64,000 nt of DNA, from the NCBI GenBank assembly GCA_035455745.1, contig DATIEP010000036.1:62001-126000 (forward strand), in the 5' to 3' direction. Under the pieces are notes generated by a model. That model saw nothing but the letters and a program-made list of their open reading frames with translations. It was not told where the DNA came from and searched no databases. This DNA is from JADGGM01 sp027307005 (GTDB taxonomy: Bacteria > Gemmatimonadota > Gemmatimonadetes > Gemmatimonadales > Gemmatimonadaceae). A program made the position numbers and the translations under genes. Below, one piece after another: positions 52,283-62,132 of the stretch; position 1 is the stretch's first letter; every line of letters starts with the position of its first letter.

Positions 52283-54556
52283 ATGATGCAACGACTAGAA
52301 AAAGAATTCGCCGGCCGCAAGCTGGTGATCGAGACCGGCCGGATGGCCAAGCAGGCCGCCGGATCCGCGCTCGTCCAGTACGGCGAAACGATGGTGCTGG
52401 CGGCAGTCACCGTCAGCGACAGCCTGAGCCCCCTGCCGTTCTTCCCGCTCACCGTCGAATACAAAGAGCGCACCTATGCCGCCGGAAAAATTCCCGGCGG
52501 ATTCATCAAGCGCGAAGGGCGCCCGCACGACGAAGAAATTCTCTCCGCGCGGATCATCGATCGCTCCATTCGCCCGCTCTTCCCGGAAGGCTTCAAGAAC
52601 GAAGTGCAGGTGTTCCTCTACGTCATCTCCGCCGACCAGGAGAATGACGCCGACGTGCTGGCACTGCTCGCCACCTCGTTCGCGCTCAACGCGTCCCGCA
52701 TCCCGTTCCTCGGCCCCATCGCCGGCGTCCGGTTAGGCCGCCTCCAGGACAAGTGGGTGGTCAACCCCACCTTCCAGCAGCTCGCGTTCAGCGACATGGA
52801 CGTCATCGTCGCCGGCTCCAAGGACTCCATCGTCATGGTGGAAGGCGGCGCGCTCGAAGTCTCCGAAGAAGACGTCATCGAAGGGTTAGGCATCGCGCAC
52901 CGCGCCATCCAGGAGCTCATCGGCTTCCAGAAGGAGCTGCTCGCCAAAGTCAAAGTCGAGAAGATGCAGTGGACCCGCGCCGACCATCCGGAAGAGCTCC
53001 AGGCCCGCGTCAAGGATCTGGCCGAAGGCCGGATCGGTGAAGCGATCAATCGCAAGGACAAGCACGAGCGCATCGACGCCATCGAGCTCGTCAAGCGCGA
53101 AGTGATCGCCGCGGTCACCACCGACTTCCCGGACAACGCCCGCGACATCGCCGACCTCGTGGGCGGCGTCGAATACCGCGCGCTCCGCTCGCAAGTCATC
53201 GAACGCGGCGAGCGCGTGGACGGCCGCAAGGTCAACGAAGTCCGCCCGATCACCATCCAGACGGGCATCCTCCCGCGCGCCCACGGCTCGGCCCTCTTCA
53301 CGCGCGGCCAGACGCAGGCGCTCGTCGTGGCAACGTTAGGCACCGCCAACGACGTCCAGCGCCTCGACACCATCGACGAGCCGTCCGAGACGACCAAGAC
53401 GTTCATGCTGCACTACAACTTCCCGCCGTTCTCGACCGGCGAGGTGCGGCCGATGCGCGGCACGAGCCGCCGCGAAATCGGCCACGGCAACCTGGCCGAG
53501 CGTGCGCTGCAGCCCCTGTTGCCCGACTTCGAGAAGTTCCCGTACACCATTCGCGTCGTGTCCGACGTCCTCGAGTCCAACGGATCGTCGTCCATGGCGA
53601 GCGTGTGCGGCGGATCGCTCGCGCTGTTCGATGCCGGCGTGCCGTACCAGGCGCCCGTGGCAGGCGTCGCCATGGGCCTCATCAAGGAAGGCGATCGCTA
53701 CGCCATCCTAACGGACATACTCGGCACCGAGGACCATTTAGGCGACATGGACTTCAAGGTGGCGGGTACGGAAACCGGCATCACGTCCATCCAGATGGAC
53801 ATCAAGATCGAAGGCCTCGATCTCAAGATCATGCGCGAAGCGCTGGCCCGCGCGCGCGAGGGACGGCTGCACATCTTAGGCGAGATGAACAAGGTGCTCG
53901 CCCAACCGCGGCCCGATCTCTCGCCGTATGCGCCGCGCATCGTCACCCTGATGATCAACCCGGAGAAGATCGGCGACCTCATCGGACCCAAGGGCAAAAC
54001 GATCCGCGGGATCCAGGACGAGACGGGCGCCGAGATCACGGTGGAGGACACAGGCCTGGTCACGATCGCCGCCGTGGGCGGCGAGGCAATGGAGAAGGCG
54101 CGCTCGCTGGTGCAGGCGCTCACCAAGGAGCCCGAGATCGGCGCCACCTACGACGCCGTGGTCAAGAGCACCACGCCGTTCGGTGCCTTCGTCGAGATTC
54201 TGCCGGGCACGGAAGGCCTGGTGCACATCTCCGAGCTCCAGCACGGCCGCACCGAGAAAACCGAAGACGTGGTCAAGAAGGGCGACACGGTGCGCGTGAA
54301 GCTCATCGACAAGGATGAACGCGGACGCTTGCGTCTCTCGATGAAGGCGCTCATTCCGAAGCCGGAAGGCACGCCCGACCAGCCGAACGAAGGCCGCGGC
54401 GAGCGCCAGCGCAGCGAACGTCCGCAGGGCGGTGGAGACCGCGAACCCGCGGCCGCCGGCGCCGGCGGCGGCGAGCCCGAGCCCCACAACGGCGGCGACG
54501 CCGCCGAATCGCACGGCCGCCCGCGCTCGCGTCGCGGAGGTCGCTCGCGGCGGTGA
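52283..54556 (+). CDS. pnp: Polyribonucleotide nucleotidyltransferase (PNPase)
   Basis: 3'-5' phosphorolytic RNA decay. The 757-residue protein has two RNase PH domains (GETMVLAAVTVSDSLSPLPF; SALFTRGQTQALVVATLGTA), a central helical domain, a KH domain (IGDLIGPKGKTIRGIQDETG) and an S1 domain (TTPFGAFVEILPGTEGLVHI). A tail of about 70 residues is rich in Gly, Glu and Arg. The stop overlaps the start of the M16 protease. Confidence 0.97.
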   Translation: MMQRLEKEFAGRKLVIETGRMAKQAAGSALVQYGETMVLAAVTVSDSLSPLPFFPLTVEYKERTYAAGKIPGGFIKREGRPHDEEILSARIIDRSIRPLFPEGFKNEVQVFLYVISADQENDADVLALLATSFALNASRIPFLGPIAGVRLGRLQDKWVVNPTFQQLAFSDMDVIVAGSKDSIVMVEGGALEVSEEDVIEGLGIAHRAIQELIGFQKELLAKVKVEKMQWTRADHPEELQARVKDLAEGRIGEAINRKDKHERIDAIELVKREVIAAVTTDFPDNARDIADLVGGVEYRALRSQVIERGERVDGRKVNEVRPITIQTGILPRAHGSALFTRGQTQALVVATLGTANDVQRLDTIDEPSETTKTFMLHYNFPPFSTGEVRPMRGTSRREIGHGNLAERALQPLLPDFEKFPYTIRVVSDVLESNGSSSMASVCGGSLALFDAGVPYQAPVAGVAMGLIKEGDRYAILTDILGTEDHLGDMDFKVAGTETGITSIQMDIKIEGLDLKIMREALARAREGRLHILGEMNKVLAQPRPDLSPYAPRIVTLMINPEKIGDLIGPKGKTIRGIQDETGAEITVEDTGLVTIAAVGGEAMEKARSLVQALTKEPEIGATYDAVVKSTTPFGAFVEILPGTEGLVHISELQHGRTEKTEDVVKKGDTVRVKLIDKDERGRLRLSMKALIPKPEGTPDQPNEGRGERQRSERPQGGGDREPAAAGAGGGEPEPHNGGDAAESHGRPRSRRGGRSRR

Positions 54557-55818
54557 GCCCGGTTAGGCGAAAGCCCGACACCGGGCTGCGCCGCACCACG
54601 CTGCCCAACGGACTGACCGTGCTCTCGGAGTACATGCCGGGAGTGCGGTCGGTCAGTTTCGGAGCCTGGGTGCGCGCGGCATCGGTCCACGAGCCGCGCG
54701 ACCGCATGGGCGTCTCGCACCTGCTCGAGCACATGGTCTTCAAAGGCACGCGCTCCCGCTCCGCCCGCGAGATCGCGCTGTCGCTCGAAGTGTTAGGCGG
54801 ATCGCTCGACGCCTACACCGCACGCGAGCACACGTCGTACCAGGCGCGCGTGCTGGATGAACACCTGCCGCAGGCGGCCGACGTCATCGGCGACCTCGTG
54901 TTCCAGCCGCTGTTGCGCGCCGAAGACCTGCGCCTCGAGCGCAAAGTCGTCCTCGAGGAAATCGGCATGGTCGAAGACACGCCCGATGACCTCGTGTTCG
55001 AACTGCACAACGAAGCGATGTGGGGCTCGCACCCGTATGGCTATTCGATCCTCGGCACGCGCGAAACGGTGAGCTCGCTCGGCGTCCGCGAGCTGCGCGA
55101 GCTGCATTCGCGCGCGTACCACCCGCCGCAGGTCGTCGTGGCCGCGGCCGGCAACGTGGATCACGATCGGCTGCTCGAGATTCTCGAGCAAACCGGTTGG
55201 GCCGCCGTCGCGCGCGGCGATGCAGCGCCGCTCGAAACGCCGGCGCTCGTCCCCGCGCCGCCGTCGGAGCGTCATGTGCCGCGCGAAGGTGCGCAAACGC
55301 ACATCGTATTCGGTTCACCGACCGTGGCGCACAGCGATCCGCGCCGCTACGCGGTCGTGCTCGTGGACACGGTCCTCGGCGGCGGGATGAGCTCGCGGCT
55401 TTTCCAACGCGTGCGGGAAGAACTCGGTCTCGCGTACTCGGTCTATTCGTTCCAGAACTTTCATCCCGAGACGGGCTCGCACGGCGTTTACGTGGGCACC
55501 GCGCCCGAGACGGCAGTCGAGGCGCGCGCCGCGATCTTCGACGAGCTGGCGCGCCTTACCGCCGACAGCCTCACGCCCGGGGAAATTGCGGAAGGGAAGA
55601 GCCAGCTCAAGGGACAAGTCACCCTGTCGCTGGAAAGCCCGTCGTCCCGGATGTATCGTGCTGCCGGCGTCGCGCTGTACGACGAGCCGTTTCGCTCGCT
55701 CGACGACGTTCTGGCCCTGATCGATGCGATCACGCCCGAGTCGGTGGCCGAGGTGTCGCGAGCGTACTTCGAGCCGGACCGACAAACCGTTCTGGCGTTG
55801 GGCGACGGCGACTGGTAG
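54553..55818 (+). CDS. M16 family zinc peptidase
   Basis: A 421-residue processing-type peptidase. The inverted zinc motif HxxEH is in SHLLEHMVFKGTRSRSA with the distant Glu about 75 residues on (VVLEEIGMVEDTPDDLVFE), and the C-half has GGGMSSRLFQRVREELGLAY. Such proteins (PqqL/insulinase-like or the bacterial mitochondrial-processing-peptidase homologue) degrade small peptides. It overlaps pnp by 4 bases; pnp plus an M16 gene is a common neighbourhood. No signal peptide is seen, so it is probably cytoplasmic. Confidence 0.92.
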   Translation: MSPVRRKPDTGLRRTTLPNGLTVLSEYMPGVRSVSFGAWVRAASVHEPRDRMGVSHLLEHMVFKGTRSRSAREIALSLEVLGGSLDAYTAREHTSYQARVLDEHLPQAADVIGDLVFQPLLRAEDLRLERKVVLEEIGMVEDTPDDLVFELHNEAMWGSHPYGYSILGTRETVSSLGVRELRELHSRAYHPPQVVVAAAGNVDHDRLLEILEQTGWAAVARGDAAPLETPALVPAPPSERHVPREGAQTHIVFGSPTVAHSDPRRYAVVLVDTVLGGGMSSRLFQRVREELGLAYSVYSFQNFHPETGSHGVYVGTAPETAVEARAAIFDELARLTADSLTPGEIAEGKSQLKGQVTLSLESPSSRMYRAAGVALYDEPFRSLDDVLALIDAITPESVAEVSRAYFEPDRQTVLALGDGDW

Positions 55819-55880
55819 CATCCGCCGGCGGCCATTCCGCCTTTCACTTTCCGACAACCTGTACACCACCATTTCGAGCC

Positions 55881-56996
55881 ATGCTCATCGGCGTTCCGAA
55901 AGAGATCAAAACGAACGAAAACCGCGTCGCGCTGGTGCCGGCGGGTGCGGAGTCCCTGGTCGCCAGCGGTCACACGGTGCTCGTCGAGAAATCGGCGGGT
56001 GAAGGCAGCGGGTTCGCGGACGATCTGTACGTGAAGGCGGGCGCGACGATCGCGCCGGGCGCCGACGCGGTCTGGAAGCAGGCCGACATGATCATGAAGG
56101 TGAAGGAGCCGATCGAGGTGGAGTGGAAGCGGATGCGGAAGGGGCAGACCATCTTCACGTACTTCCATTTCGCGGCGGACGAGCGGTTGACGCGCGCGCA
56201 CATGCAGAGCGGGGCGACGTGCATCGCGTACGAGACGGTGCAATTGCCGAACGGGGAGCTGCCGCTCCTGACGCCGATGTCGGAGGTGGCGGGCCGCATG
56301 GCGGTGCAGGAGGGTGCGCGCTACCTGGAGAAGCTGCACGGCGGCCGGGGCGTTCTGTTAGGCGGTGTGCCCGGCGTGCCGCCGGGCAAGGTCGTGATCC
56401 TGGGCGGCGGCGTGGTGGGCACGCACGCGGCCAAGATGGCGGCCGGGTTGGGCGCCAAGGTCACGATCCTCGACATCTCGCTCGAGCGGCTCCGCTATCT
56501 CTCCGATGTGATGCCGGCCAACGTGACGCTGGTGTACTCCAACCGCCACACGATCCTCGAGCAGATCGCGACGGCGGATCTCGTGGTGGGCGCGGTGCTC
56601 GTGACGGGCGCCAAGGCGCCGAGGCTCGTGCGCAAGGAAGACCTGAAGATCATGCAGCCCGGCTCGGTGATCGTGGATGTGGCGATCGACCAGGGCGGCT
56701 CGGTGGAGACGATTCACGCGACGACGCACGAGAATCCGGTGTACGTGGTGGATGGCGTGATCCACTACGGCGTGGCGAACATGCCGGGCGGCGTGCCGCG
56801 CACGTCGACGCTGGCGCTGACCAACGCGACGTTCCCGTACGCGCTGCAGCTGGCGAACAAGGGGTGGAAGCGCGCGCTGTGCGAGAACGCGTCGTTGGCC
56901 AAGGGGCTCAACGTGGTGGACGGCAAGGTCGTCTATCCGGCGGTGGCCGAAGCCTTTGGCCTGGACTACACGCCGGTGGAACGCGCGTTGGCGTGA
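55881..56996 (+). CDS. ald: Alanine dehydrogenase
   Basis: Reversible oxidative deamination of L-alanine to pyruvate and ammonia. The 371-residue protein has MLIGVPKEIKTNENRVALVP, IMKVKEPIEVEWKRMRKGQT with the catalytic Lys, TYFHFAADERLTRAHM, the NAD motif VVILGGGVVGTHAAKMAAGL and GGVPRTSTLALTNAT. The ATG at 55881 matches the family start. The polysaccharide deacetylase gene overlaps its stop. Confidence 0.96.
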   Translation: MLIGVPKEIKTNENRVALVPAGAESLVASGHTVLVEKSAGEGSGFADDLYVKAGATIAPGADAVWKQADMIMKVKEPIEVEWKRMRKGQTIFTYFHFAADERLTRAHMQSGATCIAYETVQLPNGELPLLTPMSEVAGRMAVQEGARYLEKLHGGRGVLLGGVPGVPPGKVVILGGGVVGTHAAKMAAGLGAKVTILDISLERLRYLSDVMPANVTLVYSNRHTILEQIATADLVVGAVLVTGAKAPRLVRKEDLKIMQPGSVIVDVAIDQGGSVETIHATTHENPVYVVDGVIHYGVANMPGGVPRTSTLALTNATFPYALQLANKGWKRALCENASLAKGLNVVDGKVVYPAVAEAFGLDYTPVERALA

Positions 56997-57805
56997 CGCC
57001 GCCGTGCATCCTGTGCTACCACAAGGTCGACCGGCGCGTTGAGTTCGGCGTCACGCGCCTGTCGCCCCGGCGGTTCGCTCGGCAAATGGAGCGGCTCGCG
57101 CGCACGGGATACACCACCCTCACGCTCGCCGAGCTCCGTGCGTGCCTAACGGGCGTCCGGCGGCCCGCGCGCACCGAGATCGCGATCACGTTCGACGACG
57201 GCTATCGGGCGCTGCGCGACCACGCGTTCCCGGTGCTCGCCGCGCACGGCTTCACCGCGATCTGTTTCGTCGTCACGGACTATGCGGGGAAGCTCAACCG
57301 CTGGGACGTGGCGTACGGCGGCCGCCGATTCGCGCACCTCGCGTGGCGCGACATGCGGCGCTGGCAATCACGCGGCATCGAGTTCGGGTCGCATACTGCG
57401 ACGCACCCGCGTCTCACGTGGCTCGACGAACGCGAGGTGACGCGCGAGCTCGCGCAATCCCGCGGCGACCTGCGCGCGGCACTCGATGTCGACCCGTACG
57501 CTCTGAGCTGGCCGTTCGGCGTGCACGCCCAACGCGAGCGTGCGATTGCCCAACGCGAGGGCTACGAGCTCGCGTTCACGATCGGCGGCGCACGGAGCTG
57601 CACCGGCGACCTGTTCGCGGTCCCCCGACACCCGGTCTATATGTGGTCGCCGCCGATGCCCGGCGTCGGGCATCTTCGGCGCGCCGACGCACTCGCGGGC
57701 ACCCTCGCCAATCGGTGCGCGATTGGTACGTCGATTATTCGGCGCCGCAGCGGAGCAGACGCGGTGCGCAGTCGCCTGCGGGAGGTAGCACCAGCTGTAG
57801 AGTAG
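56993..57805 (+). CDS. Polysaccharide deacetylase (NodB-like)
   Basis: A 270-residue carbohydrate esterase family 4-like protein. Motif 1 ITFDDGYRALRDH (base Asp and metal Asp), motif 2 GSHTATHPRL (two metal His) and FGVHAQRERAIAQREG with a later arm. It starts TPPCILCYHKVDRRVEFGVT, without a signal peptide, so it may be cytoplasmic or attached. It would deacetylate cell-wall or exopolysaccharide amino sugars. The GTG start overlaps the ald stop. Confidence 0.88.
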   Translation: MTPPCILCYHKVDRRVEFGVTRLSPRRFARQMERLARTGYTTLTLAELRACLTGVRRPARTEIAITFDDGYRALRDHAFPVLAAHGFTAICFVVTDYAGKLNRWDVAYGGRRFAHLAWRDMRRWQSRGIEFGSHTATHPRLTWLDEREVTRELAQSRGDLRAALDVDPYALSWPFGVHAQRERAIAQREGYELAFTIGGARSCTGDLFAVPRHPVYMWSPPMPGVGHLRRADALAGTLANRCAIGTSIIRRRSGADAVRSRLREVAPAVE

Positions 57806-57870
57806 CCCGCCCGCCACTTCGCGCAAATCCCTGCCCGGTTCTGTAACGCACGGACACGACCAGCCGACGC

Positions 57871-59052
57871 CTAAACGAAGTACTTGGCCACGACGGGAAA
57901 CAGCGCCGGGTGCCTCACGAGGGCGCGCGCGAAAATCTTGCCTAGGGTGCGGCGCCTTTCCGGAATTCGATTCACCGACCGTGCCAGCTTGTCGAAGAAC
58001 ACGTCGTCGAACCGCGCCAGAGCTTCCTTGATCCGATAGAAGCGCACGTGGTCGTCGCCTAACAGACGCATCCAGTCGGCGTGGTACTTTGCGAGGCGCG
58101 CAGCGCTCGTGTCGCCCGCGTGCAGCGCCGCGTTGGCAACGTGCGCCGCCAGTCGCCCGGCCTTCATCGCGTTTACGATCCCGCCGCCCGACAACGGATT
58201 GATCATGTGCGCCGCGTCGCCGCAGAGAATCATTGCGTCGGTCACCGTGCGCGCGAGCGTCGGCGATACGATCACCCCACCCACCGTGTAGCCCGTGCGC
58301 ACACCCGTGGGGAAATAGGACTCGAGATATCGATCGAGATACGCGCGCGCGCTCCGCCCGCGCTCGCCGCGCAGGGCGACGATCCCGAGTCCGACGTTCG
58401 CCACGCCGACGCCCTTCGGAAACACCCACGCGTAGCCGCCGGGTGCGATATCGTGGCCAAAGTGCAGGTAGATCGCGTCCGGATCGAACGCGATCCCGCC
58501 CACCACGTACTGCGCGCAGCTCTCCATGTCGCGGGCCGGCACGCGCGTGTCGAGACCCGCCCAGCGCCCGACCATACTCTCCACGCCGTCGGCCGCGATC
58601 ACGAGGTGCGCGTCTACGCTGCCGGAGCCCGAGGGACCCCGAGTCGCCACGCGCCAACCACCCTCGGTGCGGGTGACACCCGTCGCCTCGGTCGCGATCA
58701 CGACCTCGGCGCCGAGCCGGCCTGCTTGCTCGGCGATCGCCGGCTCCAGGCGCGACCGGTCGAGCACGTAGCCCACGTCGCCCTCGGCCACGCGCACCTG
58801 GGTGCCGTCCGGCGCGACGAATACCACCCGCGTGATGCGTCGCGACACCCACGGCGCGTCCCATGGGTCCATGAACTCGGCGATGCCGCCGTGGCCAACG
58901 CCCTCGCCACAGCGGACCGGCGCGCCGACCGCGCGGTCGCGCTCGAGCACCATCACGTCGAGGTCCGGCGCAGCGGCCGCAAGCTCGCGGGCGGCAATCA
59001 AGCCAGCCGGTCCTGCGCCCACGACGAGTACGTCGCAGCGACGAGAGTTCAC
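57871..59052 (-). CDS. Geranylgeranyl reductase-like FAD oxidoreductase
   Basis: A 393-residue flavoprotein starting at GTG 59052 (VNSRRCDVLVVGAGPAGLIA, with the FAD GxGxxG). It has PVRCGEGVGHGGI, the GD motif ILCGDAAHMINPLSGGGIVN and YHADWMRLLGDDHVRFYRI, as in geranylgeranyl reductases that saturate prenyl chains of lipids or quinones. An 8-iron ferredoxin gene overlaps its start (GTGA) and would supply electrons. The substrate is not known; menaquinone side-chain reduction is a reasonable guess. Confidence 0.85.
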   Translation of the reverse strand: MNSRRCDVLVVGAGPAGLIAARELAAAAPDLDVMVLERDRAVGAPVRCGEGVGHGGIAEFMDPWDAPWVSRRITRVVFVAPDGTQVRVAEGDVGYVLDRSRLEPAIAEQAGRLGAEVVIATEATGVTRTEGGWRVATRGPSGSGSVDAHLVIAADGVESMVGRWAGLDTRVPARDMESCAQYVVGGIAFDPDAIYLHFGHDIAPGGYAWVFPKGVGVANVGLGIVALRGERGRSARAYLDRYLESYFPTGVRTGYTVGGVIVSPTLARTVTDAMILCGDAAHMINPLSGGGIVNAMKAGRLAAHVANAALHAGDTSAARLAKYHADWMRLLGDDHVRFYRIKEALARFDDVFFDKLARSVNRIPERRRTLGKIFARALVRHPALFPVVAKYFV

Positions 59053-59324
59053 GCGGGTGCGCCGTTCATAGTCGGCACCGCTTCTCGCGAGATCATCGCG
59101 AGCGCGCCCACCGGACAGGGCGCGATGCACTTGCGACACCCGGTGCAGATTGAATCGTCAATATGGAGCCCGTCCCGACGGAGCGTGATCGCGGCGGGCG
59201 GACAGAGCGGCAAACAGAGTCCGCACGCATCGCAGACCGATGGATCGACGATCGCGACGTCGGCGGCGCGGTGGGGAACGGGAGACGACGACGATGGGGC
59301 ACGAGTTGGAGGGACGCCGCTCAT
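59049..59324 (-). CDS. Ferredoxin, 2[4Fe-4S] type
   Basis: A 91-residue protein with two CxxCxxCxxxCP clusters: CDACGLCLPLCPPAAI and CTGCRKCIAPCPVGAL. A Ser/Pro-rich N-terminal 25 residues precedes them. It is cotranslated with the reductase-like flavoprotein that follows it on the same strand, so it is its likely electron donor. Confidence 0.92.
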   Translation of the reverse strand: MSGVPPTRAPSSSSPVPHRAADVAIVDPSVCDACGLCLPLCPPAAITLRRDGLHIDDSICTGCRKCIAPCPVGALAMISREAVPTMNGAPA

Positions 59325-59370
59325 GCGCGCGAGCTTATCGACACACGCTAGGTACTGTCAAGCCAACACC

Positions 59371-59399
59371 TTGCTGCAACTTGTCTGCGCGACTAGTTT
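59371..59399 (+). promoter_or_regulatory. Candidate promoter of the mreBCD-mrdA operon
   Basis: TTGCTG (59371-59376) and TAGTTT (59394-59399) with a 17-base spacer, about 70 bases before the mreB ATG. The -10 resembles the one before tRNA-Gly (TAGCTT). Confidence 0.5.
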
Positions 59400-59468
59400 A
59401 ACCGCGACCGTGCAAGCTCCCACCTGCTGCTCACCGCGTTCCGCCAGGAACGCTAGCCTGGTTTTCTG

Positions 59469-60506
59469 ATGCGCTGGCCCCTCTTCAAGGCGGGATCTCT
59501 CTTTCCCGCAAACGCGATCGCCGTCGACCTTGGTACGGCGAACACCCTCATCTACGTGAAGGGCGAGGGGATCGTGCTCAACGAACCCTCGGTGGTCGCG
59601 ATCGATCGCGCCTCGGGCAAGATCAAAGGCGTGGGACTCGAGGCCAAGCGCATGTTAGGCAGGACGCCCGATGGCGTTCAGGCCGTGCGCCCGATGAAGG
59701 ACGGCGTGATCGCCGACTTCGACGTGACGGAAAAGATGCTGCGGTATTTCCTCACGCTCATCATCGACAACCACGTGTTCAAGGTGAAGCCGCGCGTCAT
59801 CGTGTGCGTGCCCTCCGGCATCACCGAAGTGGAGAAGCGCGCGGTGCGCGACTCTGCGTTAGGCGCAGGCGCGAAAGAAGTCTTCATGGTGGCCGAGCCC
59901 ATGGCGGCGGCCATCGGCGTCGGCCTCCCGGTCGAGACGCCCACCGGCAACATGGTGATCGACATCGGCGGCGGCACCACCGAGATCGCGGTCATCGCGC
60001 TCTCCGGCATCGTGAGCGACACGTCCATCCGCACCGGCGGCGACGAGCTCGACACGGCCATCGTGCAGTTCATGCGCAAGAACTACAACCTCCTCATTGG
60101 AGAACCCACCGCCGAGCAGATCAAGATCCAGATCGGATCGGCGGCGCCGGTGGGCGAAGAGCGCGAGATGGAAGTGAAGGGACGCGACCTGGTGTCCGGC
60201 ATCCCGAAAACCGTGCGCGTCCACTCGAGCGAGATCCGCGAAGCGATCCAGGAGCCCATCCAGCAGATCGTCGACGCGGTGCGCCGCGCCCTCGAGATCA
60301 CGCCGCCCGAGCTGGCGAGTGACATTGTGGACCGCGGAATCGTGATGACGGGCGGCGGCGCGCTCATCCGCGGTCTGGACCTGCTCCTCAGCCAAGAGAC
60401 GAACTTGCCGATTCACGTGGACGAAGATCCGCTCACCTGCGTGGTGCGGGGAACCGGCCGGATCCTGGACGACGAGGACAAGTACTGGTCCGTTCTCCAG
60501 TCGTAA
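59469..60506 (+). CDS. mreB: Rod-shape-determining actin MreB
   Basis: A 345-residue actin-fold ATPase that guides cell-wall elongation. Motifs: the phosphate-1 loop AIAVDLGTANTLIYVKGEGI, phosphate-2 NMVIDIGGGTTEIAVIALSG and MTGGGALIRGLDLLLSQET. It heads mreB-mreC-mreD-mrdA-rodA. Confidence 0.98.
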   Translation: MRWPLFKAGSLFPANAIAVDLGTANTLIYVKGEGIVLNEPSVVAIDRASGKIKGVGLEAKRMLGRTPDGVQAVRPMKDGVIADFDVTEKMLRYFLTLIIDNHVFKVKPRVIVCVPSGITEVEKRAVRDSALGAGAKEVFMVAEPMAAAIGVGLPVETPTGNMVIDIGGGTTEIAVIALSGIVSDTSIRTGGDELDTAIVQFMRKNYNLLIGEPTAEQIKIQIGSAAPVGEEREMEVKGRDLVSGIPKTVRVHSSEIREAIQEPIQQIVDAVRRALEITPPELASDIVDRGIVMTGGGALIRGLDLLLSQETNLPIHVDEDPLTCVVRGTGRILDDEDKYWSVLQS

Positions 60507-60513
60507 TGGCGCC

Positions 60514-61647
60514 GTGACCAACGTCTCCCGCACCTATGGTCGCCGGGACAGCATCCTGTTCGTAGTCTGTGTCGTGCTTGCCTTCGTCGCACAGTTCCTC
60601 CCCGAACATTTTCGCGATCCATTGACAGCGGCGCTGCGGCACACGGTGCTGGCGCCGCTGGTGTCGCTGCAGCACGATGCCGAGATGACGCGCCAGGCGT
60701 GGCTCACACGCGAGGCGCGCGTCACGGCGCGCGACAGCGTCGAGCTGCAAGCGATGACCCTGGACGCGCTCAACGCCGAAAACGACCGGTTGCGCAAGAC
60801 GCTCGAGTTAGGCGCGCGCCTCAAGTGGGGGTTCGTGCCGGCGGAAGCGCTCCAGGGCCGCGACATCGGCGAGGAGTACACGGTGACGCTCTCGGCCGGC
60901 TCCAACGCCGGCGTGCGCGTGTTCAGTCCCGTGGTGGCGCCGGAAGGCCTCGCCGGCATGGTGAAGACCGTGGATCCGACGATGAGCATCGCGATCGTCT
61001 GGGCGCATCCGGATTTTCGCGTGAGCGCGATGGCCGAAGATGGCAGCGCGTTCGGCATCGTCGCCGCGCACGAAGGCAGCGATCCCGAGCGGTATTTGCT
61101 CGAGATGCGCGGAGTGCCGGTGCGGAGCACCCTCAAGCCGGGCACCCTCATCGTGAGCTCCGGTCTTGGCAGCACGTTTCCGCGCGGCATCCCCGTGGGC
61201 ACCGTGTTAGGCGAGCTCAAGACGTCGGAGCTGTGGGCGCGGACGTATCTGTTGCGGCCGGCGGTGCTGCCGCACGACATGTCGACGGTGATGATCCTCC
61301 TGCCCCAACGCACGGTGGCGGGCGTCGATGGCGTGTGGCAGAGCGGACGCGGCGCGGACGCCGCGGTCAAAGCCATCGTGGCGGCGGGCGATTCACTCGA
61401 ACGCGCATCGCGTCTCGCTCGCGGCGACACGGCGCAGGCCGACAGCACCGTTCGCTCCTTCGTGGCGGCGCCGCTGCGCCGCGACACCGTGCACCGCGTC
61501 CGGCGCGACACGCTGCCGCACGCGCTGCGCGACGCGTCGCGGCCGGCAGCCGTTAGGCCGGATTCGTCGCGTGCGCCGGACACGACGCATCGCGCGACGA
61601 CGACACCGGCCGTGCCGCCGGACAGCGGCGCGAGGCGCTCGCGATGA
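60514..61647 (+). CDS. mreC: Rod-shape-determining protein MreC
   Basis: A 377-residue periplasmic protein anchored by one helix (SILFVVCVVLAFVAQFL), then a coiled coil (about 55-100, ending ENDRLRKTLELGARL) and the MreC beta domain (VTLSAGSNAGVRVFSPVVAP, GTLIVSSGLGSTFPRGIPVG). A C-terminal tail of about 110 residues rich in Arg, Asp, Ala and Pro is longer than usual. GTG start; the stop overlaps mreD. Confidence 0.93.
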   Translation: MTNVSRTYGRRDSILFVVCVVLAFVAQFLPEHFRDPLTAALRHTVLAPLVSLQHDAEMTRQAWLTREARVTARDSVELQAMTLDALNAENDRLRKTLELGARLKWGFVPAEALQGRDIGEEYTVTLSAGSNAGVRVFSPVVAPEGLAGMVKTVDPTMSIAIVWAHPDFRVSAMAEDGSAFGIVAAHEGSDPERYLLEMRGVPVRSTLKPGTLIVSSGLGSTFPRGIPVGTVLGELKTSELWARTYLLRPAVLPHDMSTVMILLPQRTVAGVDGVWQSGRGADAAVKAIVAAGDSLERASRLARGDTAQADSTVRSFVAAPLRRDTVHRVRRDTLPHALRDASRPAAVRPDSSRAPDTTHRATTTPAVPPDSGARRSR

Positions 61648-62132
61648 GGCCGACCGATCTCGCGCGGACGATCCTCGCCTTCCTCGTGCTGGTGCTGTTG
61701 CACTACACGCTGCGGCCGATGCTCGGCTGGCACGCCAGCCCCGACTTTCTCCTCATCGCGCTGCTCCTCGTCGCGATCCGGATCCGTCCCGGCAGCGCGG
61801 CGCTCCTCGGGCTCGTGATGGGCCTCGTGGCTGACTCGCTGGAGCCGCACGCGTTCGGCGCCGGTGCGTTGGGGATGTGCCTGGTCGGCTTCGGCGCGTC
61901 GTGGCTCAAGGCGGTGTTTTTCGCCGATGACGTAGTGCTCAACGCGTTGTTCTTCTTCTGCGGCAAGTGGGCGTTCGATGTGATCGTGCTGTTGGCGGCG
62001 CACCAGATGTCCGGCGGCGCGTTGTTGGTCGAACTGCTGGTCTGGTCGCCGCTCAAGGGAGTCGTGACCGCACTGTTCGGATTACTGACGCTCCTCATTC
62101 TGCGCCCCATTCTGCGGGCGCCGGCGACGTGA
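61644..62132 (+). CDS. mreD: Rod-shape-determining protein MreD
   Basis: A 162-residue integral membrane protein with about five helices (TILAFLVLVLLHYTLRPMLG, FLLIALLLVAIRIRPGSAAL, LGLVMGLVADSLEPHAFGAG). Completes the MreCD membrane complex. It overlaps mreC and mrdA by 4 bases each. Confidence 0.9.
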   Translation: MRPTDLARTILAFLVLVLLHYTLRPMLGWHASPDFLLIALLLVAIRIRPGSAALLGLVMGLVADSLEPHAFGAGALGMCLVGFGASWLKAVFFADDVVLNALFFFCGKWAFDVIVLLAAHQMSGGALLVELLVWSPLKGVVTALFGLLTLLILRPILRAPAT